Assembly (NCBI RefSeq): GCF_014529935.1
Contig: NZ_JACVFC010000006.1
Span: 124,001-188,000 of the forward strand
Direction: 5' to 3'
Length of the DNA stretch: 64,000 nucleotides
Source of the DNA: Chitinophaga qingshengii
GTDB taxonomy: Bacteria > Bacteroidota > Bacteroidia > Chitinophagales > Chitinophagaceae
How positions within the stretch are numbered: position 1 is the first letter of the stretch; each line of letters starts with the position of its first letter. The notes under the pieces are model-generated. The model ran no database searches and was not told the origin of the DNA. It worked only from the letters and a program-made list of their open reading frames with translations. Made by a program: the position numbers and the translations under genes. Shown one piece after another: positions 17,347-26,520 of the stretch.

Positions 17347-18147
17347 TTAGTAATTTGTGTTCAGTTCCGGGTTGTTTTTTTCTGCTTTTTCGATTTCTGT
17401 AAAGGAAGACAGGATATCCGGCTTACCTTTTCCTACCGCCACGGTGTGTTCGAAATGAACGGAAGGACTTCTGTCGCGGGTAACCACGGTCCAGCCGTCT
17501 TCCAGGTATTCCACATCTTTGGTGCGGAGGTTGATCATCGGTTCAATGGCGATCACCAGGCCTTCCTTCATCACCGGGCCGCTACCGCGTTTACCGTAGT
17601 TAGGCACCTGGGGATCTTCGTGGAGGTGACGGCCCAGGCCATGTCCTACCAGTTCCCTTACCACGCCGTAACCGCGTTCTTTCTCCGTATATTCCTGGAT
17701 AGCGTAGGAGATATCGCCGATACGGTTACCTACCACTGCTTTTTCGATGCCTTTGTAAAGGGAAGCTTTAGTGGCGGCCATGAGGCGGCGTACATTTTCT
17801 GCCACGTTACCGATGGCGAAAGTATAGGCGCTGTCGGCATGGAAACCATTCATAAACACACCTACGTCAACGGTGATGATATCGCCGTCTTTCAGCACGT
17901 ATTTATTGGGAATCCCGTGTACTACCGCCTCGTTCACCGAGATACAGCAGGCGTTGGGGAAACCTTTATAGTTTTTAAACGAGGGTGTAGCCCCGTTTTC
18001 CACGATAAACTGATCTGCCACCGCATCCACCTCCAGTGTGCTCATACCTGGTTTCATCGCTTTGGCCACTTCAGCCAGGGCAGCACTAAGGAGCAGGGCA
18101 CTTTTACGGATCAGCTCTATTTCTTCCTTCGTCTTATAGTGAATCAT
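17347..18147 (-). CDS. map: type I methionine aminopeptidase
   Basis: Metal-dependent removal of N-terminal Met from new proteins. 266 residues from MIHYKTKEEIELIRKS; the frame is open upstream to 18222, but that stretch crosses a hairpin and is not family-like. Metal ligands are visible in DVGVFMNGFHADSAYTF, GHGLGRHLHEDP and the C-terminal EPMINL and EHTVAV segments. Between secY and infA as in many spc operons; adk is absent. Confidence 0.97.
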   Translation of the reverse strand: MIHYKTKEEIELIRKSALLLSAALAEVAKAMKPGMSTLEVDAVADQFIVENGATPSFKNYKGFPNACCISVNEAVVHGIPNKYVLKDGDIITVDVGVFMNGFHADSAYTFAIGNVAENVRRLMAATKASLYKGIEKAVVGNRIGDISYAIQEYTEKERGYGVVRELVGHGLGRHLHEDPQVPNYGKRGSGPVMKEGLVIAIEPMINLRTKDVEYLEDGWTVVTRDRSPSVHFEHTVAVGKGKPDILSSFTEIEKAEKNNPELNTNY

Positions 18148-18210
18148 CTTTTGTATGCTTTTAGCTGTCAGCGGCCTTTTGAGGGGCAATTGACGGCTCA
18201 GACAAAATAT

Positions 18211-18247
18211 AATAGCCACCAAAGCGTGAAAGCTTTTGTGGCTATTT
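18211..18247 (-). terminator. hairpin between secY and map
   Basis: Minus-strand TAGCCAC-AAAAGC pairs with GCTTTG-GTGGCTA, followed by TTATATTTT. It could partially terminate transcripts after secY. Confidence 0.6.
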
Positions 18248-18295
18248 TATTGCGTTTGTGCGCATCAGGCGCCGGGGCGCCCGGGCGACAATAAC

Positions 18296-19636
18296 TTATG
18301 CATTAGCCGGGGCGGTTCTGCCCTTGATGCGGCCGGTGCTCATGAGGCCATCGTAGTGGCGCATCAGGAGCTGGCTTTCGATCTGTTGCAGCGTATCCAG
18401 GATAACCCCTACCATAATCAGGAGGGAAGTACCACCAAAGAAGGTAGCGAAGTTGCTGTTAATCTTGAATGCGGCCGCCAGACCTGGCATGATACCCACG
18501 ATTGCCAGGAAAAATGCTCCCGGGAGGGTAATACGGTCCATCACAGCACCGATGTAATCGGCGGTAGCTTTCCCGGGTTTAACACCGGGGATGAATCCAT
18601 TGTTGCGTTTCATTTCATCCGCCATTTGAGTGGGGTTGAAAATCAATGCAGTATAGAAATAAGTAAATACAATCACGAGTACAGCGTAGATCAGGTTGTA
18701 CCAGCCATTGGTATGGTCACTGAAGATACGGACAAAGCTGGAAGCGCTTTCAGAATTGGTAGCGAAACCGATAGCCGTAGCAGGGATGAACATGATGGCC
18801 TGGGCAAAGATGATCGGCATTACACCGGCAGCATTCACCTTGAGGGGAATGAACTGGCGAACCCCGCCGTATTGTTTGTTGCCCACAATACGTTTGGCGT
18901 AGTTAACGGGAATTTTCCGGGTACCCTGAACGAGCAGGATGAGCCCAACGGTGATCATGATAAACACCGCGATTTCGATCAGGAAGAGGATCGGGCCGCC
19001 GGCGCCGGCCACCTTAGCGGAGAATTCTCCGATCAGTGCCTGCGGGAGGCGGGCGAGGATGCCCATCATGATGATAATGGAAGTACCGTTACCAATTCCT
19101 TTATCTGTGATCTTTTCACCGAGCCACATCACGAACAGGGTACCTGCCGTGAGGACGATGGTGGTAGAGAGCCAGAAGAAGAAGGTACCGTATTCTGGAA
19201 TAATAGCGCCACCTGATTGATTACGGAGATAAGCTACGTAAGCACTTGCCTGGAATCCGGTTACCACTACTGTAAGTATGCGGGTATACTGGTTGATTTT
19301 TTTGCGGCCGCTTTCACCTTCCTTCTGCAGTTTCTGGAAGTAAGGAACTGCTATCGTCAGCAACTGGATAGCAATGGAAGCGGAGATGTAGGGCATGATA
19401 CCCAACGCAAAAATAGAGGCTCTTGAAAACGATCCACCGGCGAACATGTTCACCAGGCCCAGAATGCCCTGGTTAGAATTTTTTTCAAAGTTGCTGAGCG
19501 CGTTTGCATCAATACCGGGCAAGGCTATATACGATCCAACACGGTAAATGAGGACCAGGAGCAGGGTAGTTAAGATGCGATTACGCAGGTCCTCGATACT
19601 CCAGATATTCTTAATCGTTTCGATAAATTTCTTCAC
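18296..19636 (-). CDS. secY: preprotein translocase subunit SecY
   Basis: Central channel of the Sec translocon, 446 residues with ten hydrophobic segments. N-terminus MKKFIETIKNIWSIEDLRNR; conserved YRVGSYIALPGID, GIMPYISASIAIQLL and the cytoplasmic loop NNGFIPGVKPGKATADYI. Follows rplO, as in spc operons. Confidence 0.98.
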   Translation of the reverse strand: MKKFIETIKNIWSIEDLRNRILTTLLLVLIYRVGSYIALPGIDANALSNFEKNSNQGILGLVNMFAGGSFSRASIFALGIMPYISASIAIQLLTIAVPYFQKLQKEGESGRKKINQYTRILTVVVTGFQASAYVAYLRNQSGGAIIPEYGTFFFWLSTTIVLTAGTLFVMWLGEKITDKGIGNGTSIIIMMGILARLPQALIGEFSAKVAGAGGPILFLIEIAVFIMITVGLILLVQGTRKIPVNYAKRIVGNKQYGGVRQFIPLKVNAAGVMPIIFAQAIMFIPATAIGFATNSESASSFVRIFSDHTNGWYNLIYAVLVIVFTYFYTALIFNPTQMADEMKRNNGFIPGVKPGKATADYIGAVMDRITLPGAFFLAIVGIMPGLAAAFKINSNFATFFGGTSLLIMVGVILDTLQQIESQLLMRHYDGLMSTGRIKGRTAPANA

Positions 19637-19714
19637 AGGAAGATAAAGGTTTAATAGCGCTATTAAATATGAAAAGACGCACTACTCCGTAGGCGTCTCC
19701 TCAGTCGTAAAGTC

Positions 19715-20161
19715 TTATACCAGTTCTACTGATCCACCTGTTGATTCGATGGCCTGTTTAGCTTTTTCGCTGATAGCGTTTACTTTAACAGTCACCTTGG
19801 ATTTCAGTTCACCGTTAGCCAGGATTTTAACTTTAGCTGTCCGGTTAACCAGGCCGTTCATGTACAGGTTTTCGAGGTTGAATTCCTGCAGGCCATATTT
19901 TTCAACTAAGTGGTCAATCTGACCCAGGTTGAAGATGGTGTATTCCTCACGGTTATTGTTTTTGAAACCGCGTTTAGGCATACGGCGCTGGATTGGCATC
20001 TGGCCACCTTCAAAGCCTCTTTTGCTGGCGTAACCGGCGCGTTGCTGGATACCTTTGTTACCTTTTGTAGAAGTACCACCTTTACCGGAAGCCTCACCAC
20101 GTCCGAGACGTTTTTCTTTATGTACGGCGCCTTTAGCAGGCTTTAATGAATGCAGATTCAT
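19715..20161 (-). CDS. rplO: 50S ribosomal protein L15
   Basis: 148 residues; Gly/Lys-rich N-terminal extension (KRLGRGEASGKGGTSTKGNK) then the globular domain ending in KAKQAIESTGGSVELV. Standard place between rpmD and secY. Confidence 0.99.
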   Translation of the reverse strand: MNLHSLKPAKGAVHKEKRLGRGEASGKGGTSTKGNKGIQQRAGYASKRGFEGGQMPIQRRMPKRGFKNNNREEYTIFNLGQIDHLVEKYGLQEFNLENLYMNGLVNRTAKVKILANGELKSKVTVKVNAISEKAKQAIESTGGSVELV

Positions 20162-20294
20162 AGTTTAATTGTTTTTACTTACGCGGAAATTAACCGCTCG
20201 CATTTAAATTGTAAAAAGTATGACTTTGTAAAGTTACAAATGTAAAAGTAAGATTATCAAAAGACAATCCCACAGCAGTGTTACTTAATTATTA

Positions 20295-20480
20295 TTAAGC
20301 GTTTACTGTTTCTACTTTTACCAGGTGGTCTACTTTACGAACCATTCCGAGTACCTGAGGAGTAGCTTCTACTTCAACAGTAGCGTTCATTTTAGTCAGC
20401 CCCAGTGCTTTCAAGGTCAGTTTCTGCCTTTCAGGACGGTCTATACCACTTTTCACTTGAGTGATCTTAATCTTTGCCAT
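20295..20480 (-). CDS. rpmD: 50S ribosomal protein L30
   Basis: Small 61-residue protein starting MAKIKITQVKSGIDRP, with LTLKALGLTKMN typical of L30. Between rpsE and rplO. Confidence 0.97.
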   Translation of the reverse strand: MAKIKITQVKSGIDRPERQKLTLKALGLTKMNATVEVEATPQVLGMVRKVDHLVKVETVNA

Positions 20481-20557
20481 AAACCCCTATCCGCCGAAGG
20501 CGGAGTAATTTAATTGTTAATAATGAGTTTCAATATTCCGGGAATATATGTTAGCTC

Positions 20558-20590
20558 CGGATAATCGCCTGTTGAGGAGGAGATTATCCG
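20558..20590. repeat. intercistronic inverted repeat, rpsE/rpmD boundary
   Basis: Arms CGGATAATC / GATTATCCG; the right-hand arm overlaps the rpsE stop codon. Confidence 0.8.
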
Positions 20591-21102
20591 TTGAAAACTT
20601 TCTTCAGGGAAACGGTTCTGGTTCTGGCTACGCTGATGGGTTCGCGTAACAGGCCCAGTGCTTTGAAAGTAGCTTTCACCACGTTGTGCGGGTTGGCAGA
20701 ACCCAGGGATTTAGCCAGTACGTCGGTAACGCCTGCGCTTTCCAGCACTGCACGCATAGAACCACCAGCGATTACACCGGTACCATGAGCAGCCGGTTTA
20801 ATCAATACTTTGGCAGCACCTTCTTTCGCGAACTGGTCGTGAGGAATAGTACCATGCATCACCGGAACCTTGATCAGGTTCTTTTTAGCATCATCGATAC
20901 CTTTGGTGATAGCCTGTTGTACTTCTTTAGCTTTACCAAGGCCATGACCTACCACGCCGTTTTCATTACCTACAACAACCAGAGCGGAGAAACTGAAAGT
21001 ACGACCGCCTTTGGTGGTTTTGGTAACACGGTTGATCGCCACTACTTTTTCTTTCAGCTCCAGATCACCGGCCTTTACTTTATTGAATGAATTCTTTGCC
21101 AT
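20584..21102 (-). CDS. rpsE: 30S ribosomal protein S5
   Basis: 172 residues. N-terminal dsRNA-binding-like domain with KEKVVAINRVTKTTKGGRTF, then GLGKAKEVQQAI and GTGVIAGGSMRAVLESAG in the C-terminal domain. S5 contributes to decoding accuracy at the mRNA entry site. Confidence 0.99.
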   Translation of the reverse strand: MAKNSFNKVKAGDLELKEKVVAINRVTKTTKGGRTFSFSALVVVGNENGVVGHGLGKAKEVQQAITKGIDDAKKNLIKVPVMHGTIPHDQFAKEGAAKVLIKPAAHGTGVIAGGSMRAVLESAGVTDVLAKSLGSANPHNVVKATFKALGLLREPISVARTRTVSLKKVFNG

Positions 21103-21153
21103 TTTATTTTATAAGAATTACTTGTTCAGAATGATAAAAATTCGGATCCAGGA

Positions 21154-21507
21154 TTAGAACTGGAGACCGCCTTCTCTTGCTCCGTCAGCTACACTTTTAA
21201 TGCGGCCGTGGTATAAATATCCGCTTCTGTCGAAAACGCAGGCAGTGAGGCCTAAAGCGATGGCTTTCTGAGCCAGGGCCATACCTACCAGTCTGGATTT
21301 TTCGGTTTTAGTACCGGATTGTGCCTTGATATCTTTATCACGGGAAGAAGCTGATGCCAGGGTAGTACCGTTGGTATCATCGATCAGCTGTACATAGATA
21401 TCGCTGTTACTGCGAAATACAGACAATCTTGGCGTTTTGGCAGTACCGGAAATCTTTTTACGGATGCGGTAGCGGATCTTTTCCCTTCTGCTAACTTTTG
21501 TGCTCAT
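21154..21507 (-). CDS. rplR: 50S ribosomal protein L18
   Basis: 5S rRNA-binding protein of 117 residues with TPRLSVFRSNSDIYVQLID and FDRSGYLYHGRIKSVADGAR motifs. Between rplF and rpsE. Confidence 0.99.
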   Translation of the reverse strand: MSTKVSRREKIRYRIRKKISGTAKTPRLSVFRSNSDIYVQLIDDTNGTTLASASSRDKDIKAQSGTKTEKSRLVGMALAQKAIALGLTACVFDRSGYLYHGRIKSVADGAREGGLQF

Positions 21508-21552
21508 TGTGAGTTTTATTTTATTATCCCGATGCTGCCGGGATATGTTAAA

Positions 21553-21588
21553 ACCAGCTAACCAGCCGGTGGGCTGATTAGCTAGTTA
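21553..21588. repeat. intercistronic inverted repeat, rplF/rplR gap
   Basis: AACCAGCTAACCAGCC pairs with GGCTGATTAGCTAGTT (few mismatches); a second small repeat TCCCG...CGGGA lies at 21531-21543. Confidence 0.85.
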
Positions 21589-21592
21589 AAAA

Positions 21593-22147
21593 TTATTTAC
21601 CTGCTGACTTACCAGCTTTCTTACGAACCACTTCATCGCTGTAGCGAACACCTTTACCTTTGTAAGGCTCAGGTTTACGCAGGCTGCGGATTTTAGCCGC
21701 TACCTGACCCAGCAGTTGGTTATCGATACCTTCCAGCATAATTTTAGGGTTCTGACCTTTTTCAGTCAGGGTAGCCACTTTCAATTCTTTAGGAATTTCG
21801 ATAACGATGTTGTGAGAGTAACCCAGCGCCAGGTCCAACAGTTGACCGTTGTTAGCCGCTTTGTAACCTACACCCACCAGTTCCAGTTGTTTTTTGAAGC
21901 CGTCAGTAACACCAGCAACCATGTTAGCGATCAGTGCGCGGGTTAAACCGTGCAGTGCTTTGTGGCGGATCTGGTCTGTAGGACGTATTACAGTCAATAC
22001 TCCGTCTTTCACTTCTACTTTCAGGTCTCTGTCGATGGTTCTTTTCAGTTCACCTTTAGGACCTTTTACAGTAACTTCATTCGCCGGGGAAACTGATACA
22101 GTAACACCGCTGGCTAATTTGATAGGAGCTTTACCTATACGTGACAT
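21593..22147 (-). CDS. rplF: 50S ribosomal protein L6
   Basis: 184 residues, two repeated L6 domains. MSRIGKAPIKLASGVTV start; C-terminal KIRSLRKPEPYKGKGVRY signature. Binds near the factor-binding centre. Confidence 0.99.
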   Translation of the reverse strand: MSRIGKAPIKLASGVTVSVSPANEVTVKGPKGELKRTIDRDLKVEVKDGVLTVIRPTDQIRHKALHGLTRALIANMVAGVTDGFKKQLELVGVGYKAANNGQLLDLALGYSHNIVIEIPKELKVATLTEKGQNPKIMLEGIDNQLLGQVAAKIRSLRKPEPYKGKGVRYSDEVVRKKAGKSAGK

Positions 22148-22237
22148 AACTTAAGTTTAAGTATATTTTTGATATTGTTTGGGCAGTTATCCGTGTTCAG
22201 CGCCGTATAGAAAGCTTAATTGTCAGATAACTGTTTG

Positions 22238-22269
22238 GGCTTACCCCGACTGATAAGTCCGGGTAAGCC
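22238..22269. repeat. intercistronic inverted repeat, rpsH/rplF gap
   Basis: GGCTTACCCCGAC pairs with GTCCGGGTAAGCC (one central mismatch) around TGATAA. It lies just after the rpsH stop region (22276) on the transcript. Confidence 0.9.
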
Positions 22270-22275
22270 AATATA

Positions 22276-22674
22276 TTAGTAAACGTAGCAAACTACTTCG
22301 CCGCCAACGTTTTGAGCTTTAGCTTCTTTATCAGTCATTACACCTTTAGAAGTGGAGATGATAGCCACACCGAGCCCGTTTTTAACGCGTTTGAACTCGT
22401 CTGGTTTAGCGTACTGGCGCAGACCTGGACGGCTGATGCGTTGCAGTTCTTTAATAGCGGGCTCTTTGGTTTGAGGATCGTATTTCAGGGCTATTTTGAT
22501 AACGCCTTGTTTAGTGTCCTCTTCGAATTTGTACTTCAGGATATAGCCTTTATCGTACAGAATTTCTGTAATGCGTTTTTTCAGCTTGGATGCTGGGATT
22601 TCCACAATTCTGTGGGTGGCCATTTGCGCGTTCCGGATTCTAGTCAGGAAGTCTGCTATTGGATCAGTAACCAT
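22276..22674 (-). CDS. rpsH: 30S ribosomal protein S8
   Basis: 132 residues, starting MVTDPIADFLTRIRNAQ and ending KAQNVGGEVVCYVY; GVAIISTSKGVMTDKEA is the family C-terminal motif. In E. coli S8 represses the spc operon; no equivalent site was identified here. Confidence 0.99.
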   Translation of the reverse strand: MVTDPIADFLTRIRNAQMATHRIVEIPASKLKKRITEILYDKGYILKYKFEEDTKQGVIKIALKYDPQTKEPAIKELQRISRPGLRQYAKPDEFKRVKNGLGVAIISTSKGVMTDKEAKAQNVGGEVVCYVY

Positions 22675-22747
22675 TGTTTAAATAGTTTGAATAATGTTTA
22701 CAATGCGATATCCAATCGAAAGAGATGGGAATCAAATAACTTTTTTA

Positions 22748-22777
22748 TTTCAATATTGAAATATTCAAATATTGAAA
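22748..22777. repeat. AT-rich inverted repeat, rpsN/rpsH gap
   Basis: Arms TTTCAATATT / AATATTGAAA with a 10-nt centre; CAATATTG is itself palindromic. Confidence 0.85.
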
Positions 22778-22784
22778 TTGAATT

Positions 22785-23054
22785 TTACCAGCTGGCTTTA
22801 GTTACACCAGGGATTTTGCCTGCGAGGGCCAGGTCACGGAACATGTTCCTGCAGAGGCCGAAGTGACGCATGTATCCTTTAGGACGACCGGTCAGCTGGC
22901 ATCTGTTTTTCAGACGAACAGGAGAAGCGTTTTTAGGAAGTTGGTCCAGTGCTGCGTAGTCACCGGCAGCTTTCAGGGCAGCGCGCTTTTCAGCGAATCT
23001 TGCTACCATGGCTTCTCTTTTCCTTTGTCTGGCTTTTACGGATTCTTTTGCCAT
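22785..23054 (-). CDS. rpsN: 30S ribosomal protein S14 (zinc-free)
   Basis: 89 residues, the long form without the zinc CxxC pairs: NRCQLTGRPKGYMRHFGLCR retains two isolated cysteines only. Starts MAKESVKARQRKREAMV. Twenty nt after rplE. Confidence 0.98.
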   Translation of the reverse strand: MAKESVKARQRKREAMVARFAEKRAALKAAGDYAALDQLPKNASPVRLKNRCQLTGRPKGYMRHFGLCRNMFRDLALAGKIPGVTKASW

Positions 23055-23074
23055 AATTATATTATCGTTTCGAA

Positions 23075-23650
23075 TTACTGATTATCTTTTTTCATATTCC
23101 TGAACGGCATACCCATTTCTTTCAGCAGCTCGTAAGCTTCTTCGTTGGTTTTAGCCGTAGTAACGAAAGTGATATCCATACCGGACATTTTGGTTACTTT
23201 ATCGATATCGATTTCAGGGAAGATGATTTGTTCGGTGATACCCATGGTGTAGTTACCGCGACCGTCGAAGGCTTTTTCGTTGATACCTTTGAAGTCACGA
23301 ACACGAGGCAGGGAAACAGAAACCAGGCGGTCCAGGAAGTCAAACATGTTGGTGCTGCGCAGTGTAACGCGGGCGCCGATAGGCATGTTTTTTCTCAGTT
23401 TAAAGTTAGAGATATCCTTTTTGGACAGGGTAGCCACAGCTTTCTGGCCGGAGATACGGCTCATTTCGTCCACTGCGATATCCACCAGTTTTTTATCGCC
23501 TACAGCGCCGTTGATACCCTGGTTCAGGCAAATTTTCACCAGACGGGGTACCTGCATTACGCTTTTGTAGTTGAATTTCTTCATCAGTGCAGGAGCTACT
23601 TCATCGAAGTATTTTTTCTGCAGTCTTGGAGTATATTTAGTGTTTGCCAT
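23075..23650 (-). CDS. rplE: 50S ribosomal protein L5
   Basis: 5S rRNA-binding protein of 191 residues with PRLVKICLNQGING and RDFKGINEKAFDGRGNYTMG. Its ATG shares one base with the rplX stop (TAATG), implying translational coupling. Confidence 0.99.
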   Translation of the reverse strand: MANTKYTPRLQKKYFDEVAPALMKKFNYKSVMQVPRLVKICLNQGINGAVGDKKLVDIAVDEMSRISGQKAVATLSKKDISNFKLRKNMPIGARVTLRSTNMFDFLDRLVSVSLPRVRDFKGINEKAFDGRGNYTMGITEQIIFPEIDIDKVTKMSGMDITFVTTAKTNEEAYELLKEMGMPFRNMKKDNQ

Positions 23651-23991
23651 TATTTAATTACCTCCCCTGATTTTTTAGCGATACGAATTAATTTACCGTT
23701 TTCCCGCTGTCTGTTCACACGGGTAGGTTTACCAGCTTTGGCATCCCACAGCATCACGTTGGAGATTGCAATCGGAGCTTCCTGTTTTACGATACCACCT
23801 TTGGTGTTCTGGGCAGTCGGCTTCGTATGCTTGGTAATAATGTTAACGCCTTCTACAAGAACGCGGCCTTGTTCTGGCTGAACTTCCAGCACTTTGCGTG
23901 CTTTGGTCCTGTCCTTGTCGTCGCCGGCAATCACCGCAACCAGGTCGCCCTTCTTAATGTTGAATTTAGGCTTAAATCTAGTTTTCATCAC
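23650..23991 (-). CDS. rplX: 50S ribosomal protein L24
   Basis: 113 residues with the KOW motif region KGDLVAVIAGDDKDRTKARK. Two adjacent Met codons (23991, 23988) are possible starts; the second gives the family-typical MKTRFKPKFNIKKGD. Overlaps rplE by one base. Confidence 0.98.
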   Translation of the reverse strand: MMKTRFKPKFNIKKGDLVAVIAGDDKDRTKARKVLEVQPEQGRVLVEGVNIITKHTKPTAQNTKGGIVKQEAPIAISNVMLWDAKAGKPTRVNRQRENGKLIRIAKKSGEVIK

Positions 23992-24089
23992 TTTGATTTA
24001 TTTATAAACGCCAAGCGAAACAATTGTTTCGCTTGATTAATGTTTTGTCTCGTTTTGCAAACGGGCTGCAAAGATAAGAAATATTTTCA

Positions 24090-24146
24090 GATTTTGGGAT
24101 TTACGAATTTTTTGATTTAATCACCAAACTCGTAAATCCCAAAATC
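24090..24146. repeat. long inverted repeat, rplN/rplX gap
   Basis: Perfect 17-bp arms GATTTTGGGATTTACGA / TCGTAAATCCCAAAATC around a 23-nt AT-rich loop, within a 194-nt gap, the largest in the spc part. Confidence 0.95.
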
Positions 24147-24185
24147 GCTATATTTCAAAATTCAGAAATATCAAAATTTCAAAAT

Positions 24186-24557
24186 TTATAATACCTCAGG
24201 AGCGAGGGAGATAATTTTCATATATCCCTTGTCTCTCAGTTCACGGGCAACCGGACCGAAAATACGGGTACCGCGTGGTTCGTCTGAGTTATTGAGCAGT
24301 ACAACCGCGTTATCGTCGAAACGGATATAGGAACCGTCTTTACGGCGTAATTTATTTTTGGTTCTTACGATTACCGCTTTAGTAACCATACCTTTTTTAG
24401 CGGCACCGCCGCCAGGAATTGCGTCCTTTACAGTTACCACGATTTTATCGCCTACTTTAGCGTAGTCCTGACCGGAGTTGCCGAGTACGCGGATGCAAAG
24501 TACTTCTTTGGCACCGGAGTTATCAGCTACGCTCAGTCTTGATTCTTGTTGTATCAT
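24186..24557 (-). CDS. rplN: 50S ribosomal protein L14
   Basis: 123 residues, starting MIQQESRLSVADNSGAKEVL; GGGAAKKGMVTKAVIVRTK is conserved. Full length, located at the 30S interface in the ribosome. Confidence 0.99.
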   Translation of the reverse strand: MIQQESRLSVADNSGAKEVLCIRVLGNSGQDYAKVGDKIVVTVKDAIPGGGAAKKGMVTKAVIVRTKNKLRRKDGSYIRFDDNAVVLLNNSDEPRGTRIFGPVARELRDKGYMKIISLAPEVL

Positions 24558-24623
24558 CGTAATGAGTTTTTAATCAGCGGCTGAAGCCGGGGAAGCCGGC
24601 AGCAGCTTGAAAACTTTGATAAA

Positions 24624-24884
24624 TTATTTTACTTTTTCGATAACTTCTACCAGTCTCCAGCATTTGTTTTTGCTCAGAGGGCGGATTTCCATGATTTTCA
24701 CGGTATCGCCGATGCTGCACTCGTTTTTCTCGTCGTGCGCCATGAATTTGGTAGTTTTTTTAACGAATTTACCATAGATCGGGTGTTTTACTTTACGTTC
24801 CACCTTCACAGTAATGGTTTTATCCATTTTGTTACTGGCTACTACACCAATCCTGGATTTTCTTAATTTTCTTTCTTCGGTCAT
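24624..24884 (-). CDS. rpsQ: 30S ribosomal protein S17
   Basis: 86-residue OB-fold protein; RIGVVASNKMDKTITVKVER at the N-terminus and GDTVKIMEIRPLSKNKCWRL near the end. Between rpmC and rplN. Confidence 0.99.
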   Translation of the reverse strand: MTEERKLRKSRIGVVASNKMDKTITVKVERKVKHPIYGKFVKKTTKFMAHDEKNECSIGDTVKIMEIRPLSKNKCWRLVEVIEKVK

Positions 24885-24935
24885 TGTTGAATTATTTAAA
24901 CCTCGGTAAGGAGGTAAATTTTGTTATACGAATGC

Positions 24936-25136
24936 TTAGAAGCCCAGTTGTTTTTTACGCAGTTCGGTTTGCATACGGGCGATATCGCGTCTCACAGAGC
25001 GGATGCTCATGGGATTTTCGATGGGCGTAATTGCATGACCGAATTTCATTTTCTTCAGGCGCAGCTCTTCCGCAGAGATTTTCTCCTGGAGATCCTGAAT
25101 GCTCAGGCCGTTCAGATCCAGCTTTTCTTTTGCCAT
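24936..25136 (-). CDS. rpmC: 50S ribosomal protein L29
   Basis: 66-residue helical hairpin protein by the exit tunnel; ends with SVRRDIARMQTELRKKQLGF, matching L29. Between rplP and rpsQ. Confidence 0.97.
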   Translation of the reverse strand: MAKEKLDLNGLSIQDLQEKISAEELRLKKMKFGHAITPIENPMSIRSVRRDIARMQTELRKKQLGF

Positions 25137-25152
25137 TTGTATTTTATTTGGT

Positions 25153-25178
25153 CCGTTTACGGCCGGGGCAGTAAACGG
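25153..25178. repeat. intercistronic inverted repeat, rplP/rpmC gap
   Basis: Perfect 8-bp arms CCGTTTAC / GTAAACGG with a GC-rich loop. Confidence 0.85.
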
Positions 25179-25201
25179 GATATATTAGTGATTGATTGTA
25201 A

Positions 25202-25621
25202 TTAAGCAACGTAGTCGCGGCTGGTTACAAATTTTACTTTAATGGGCAGTTTTTGTGCTGCGAGTTCCATTGCTTCTTTCGCTACCTGTAAGGGAACGCC
25301 GTCTGCTTCAAATAAAATTCTGCCTGGTTTTACTACTGCTGCCCAATGGTCAGGAGCACCTTTACCTTTACCCATCCTCACTTCCAGTGGTTTGGCGGTG
25401 ATTGGTTTATCCGGGAAAATGCGGATCCAAACGTTACCTTCACGTTTCATGTGTCTGGTGAGTGCAACACGGGCAGCTTCGATCTGCCGGTCGGTGATCC
25501 ACTTAGGTTCTAATGCTTTAAGACCGAATGTACCAAAGGACAGGGTAGCGCCTCTTTTAGCGTTCCCTTTGATGCGGCCTTTGTGCATCTTCCTATGTTT
25601 CACTCTTTTTGGCTGTAACAT
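25202..25621 (-). CDS. rplP: 50S ribosomal protein L16
   Basis: 139 residues; MLQPKRVKHRKMHKGRIKG start, RIFPDKPITAKPLEVRMGKG and EADGVPLQVAKEAMELAA. Contacts the tRNA elbow. Confidence 0.99.
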   Translation of the reverse strand: MLQPKRVKHRKMHKGRIKGNAKRGATLSFGTFGLKALEPKWITDRQIEAARVALTRHMKREGNVWIRIFPDKPITAKPLEVRMGKGKGAPDHWAAVVKPGRILFEADGVPLQVAKEAMELAAQKLPIKVKFVTSRDYVA

Positions 25622-25670
25622 CGTCTATATTGTTAATGTTAATAGTAATTGTTAATGATTGGTGCAGGGA

Positions 25671-26459
25671 TTATCTGCGGCCACCGCCACGGTTTTCACC
25701 GCCTCTTCTGTCGCCACCACGATGATCTCTTCTTTCGCCGTGTTCTCTTCTTTCGCCACCGTGTTCACGTCCACCGCCGCGGTTATCGCCTTCTTTACCG
25801 GTCAGTACGTTCGGATTCAGGTCACGTTTGCCCAGTACTTCACCTTTACAGATCCATACTTTGATACCGATTTTACCGTATACGGTTAAAGCGAACAGGG
25901 AAGCGTAGTCGATGTCCATGCGATAAGTATGCAGGGGCACACGACCTTGTTTCACTTCTTCAGCGCGGGCGATTTCAGCACCACCCAGACGGCCGCTAAC
26001 TTTAATTTTGATACCTTCTGCGCCCATTCTCAGTGCAGTAGCGATCGCCATTTTGATAGCACGTTTGTAGTTGATACGGCTTTCAATTTGTTTAGCGATA
26101 GTTTCAGCAACGATGTTGGCATCCATTTCAGGACGGCGGATTTCGAGAATATTGATCTGTACGTCTTCTTTACCAGTCAGTTTTTTCAGCTCTTCCTTGA
26201 TGCGATCAACTTCGTTACCACCTTTACCTATGATGATACCAGGTTTGGAGGTATGTACAGTGACGATCAGCTTACCTAAAGTTCTTTCAATCACAACTCT
26301 GGAGATACCGCCTTTATTGATACGGGCGTTCAGATAAGTTCTGATCTTGTTATCTTCGATCAGTTTGGTAGCAAAATCTTTTTTGCTGCCATACCAATTA
26401 GAGTCCCATCCTCTGATGATACCTAACCTGTTACCAATAGGATTTGTTTTCTGACCCAT
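25671..26459 (-). CDS. rpsC: 30S ribosomal protein S3 with Arg/Gly/His-rich C-terminal tail
   Basis: 262 residues. Usual S3 core: MGQKTNPIGNRLGIIRGWDS, KH domain (KPGIIIGKGGNEVDRI) and the C-terminal domain LHTYRMDIDYASLFALTVYG. After about residue 220 a low-complexity tail of about 40 residues repeats RGG, REHG and RRDHRGG units. S3 shapes the mRNA entry helicase; the tail may add RNA contacts (inference). Confidence 0.98.
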   Translation of the reverse strand: MGQKTNPIGNRLGIIRGWDSNWYGSKKDFATKLIEDNKIRTYLNARINKGGISRVVIERTLGKLIVTVHTSKPGIIIGKGGNEVDRIKEELKKLTGKEDVQINILEIRRPEMDANIVAETIAKQIESRINYKRAIKMAIATALRMGAEGIKIKVSGRLGGAEIARAEEVKQGRVPLHTYRMDIDYASLFALTVYGKIGIKVWICKGEVLGKRDLNPNVLTGKEGDNRGGGREHGGERREHGERRDHRGGDRRGGENRGGGRR

Positions 26460-26520
26460 GTTCTGGTTATTTGTCTATTAGTTTAATAGTTTTAATTTCT
26501 ATCTCTTTGGTATGAAACGC

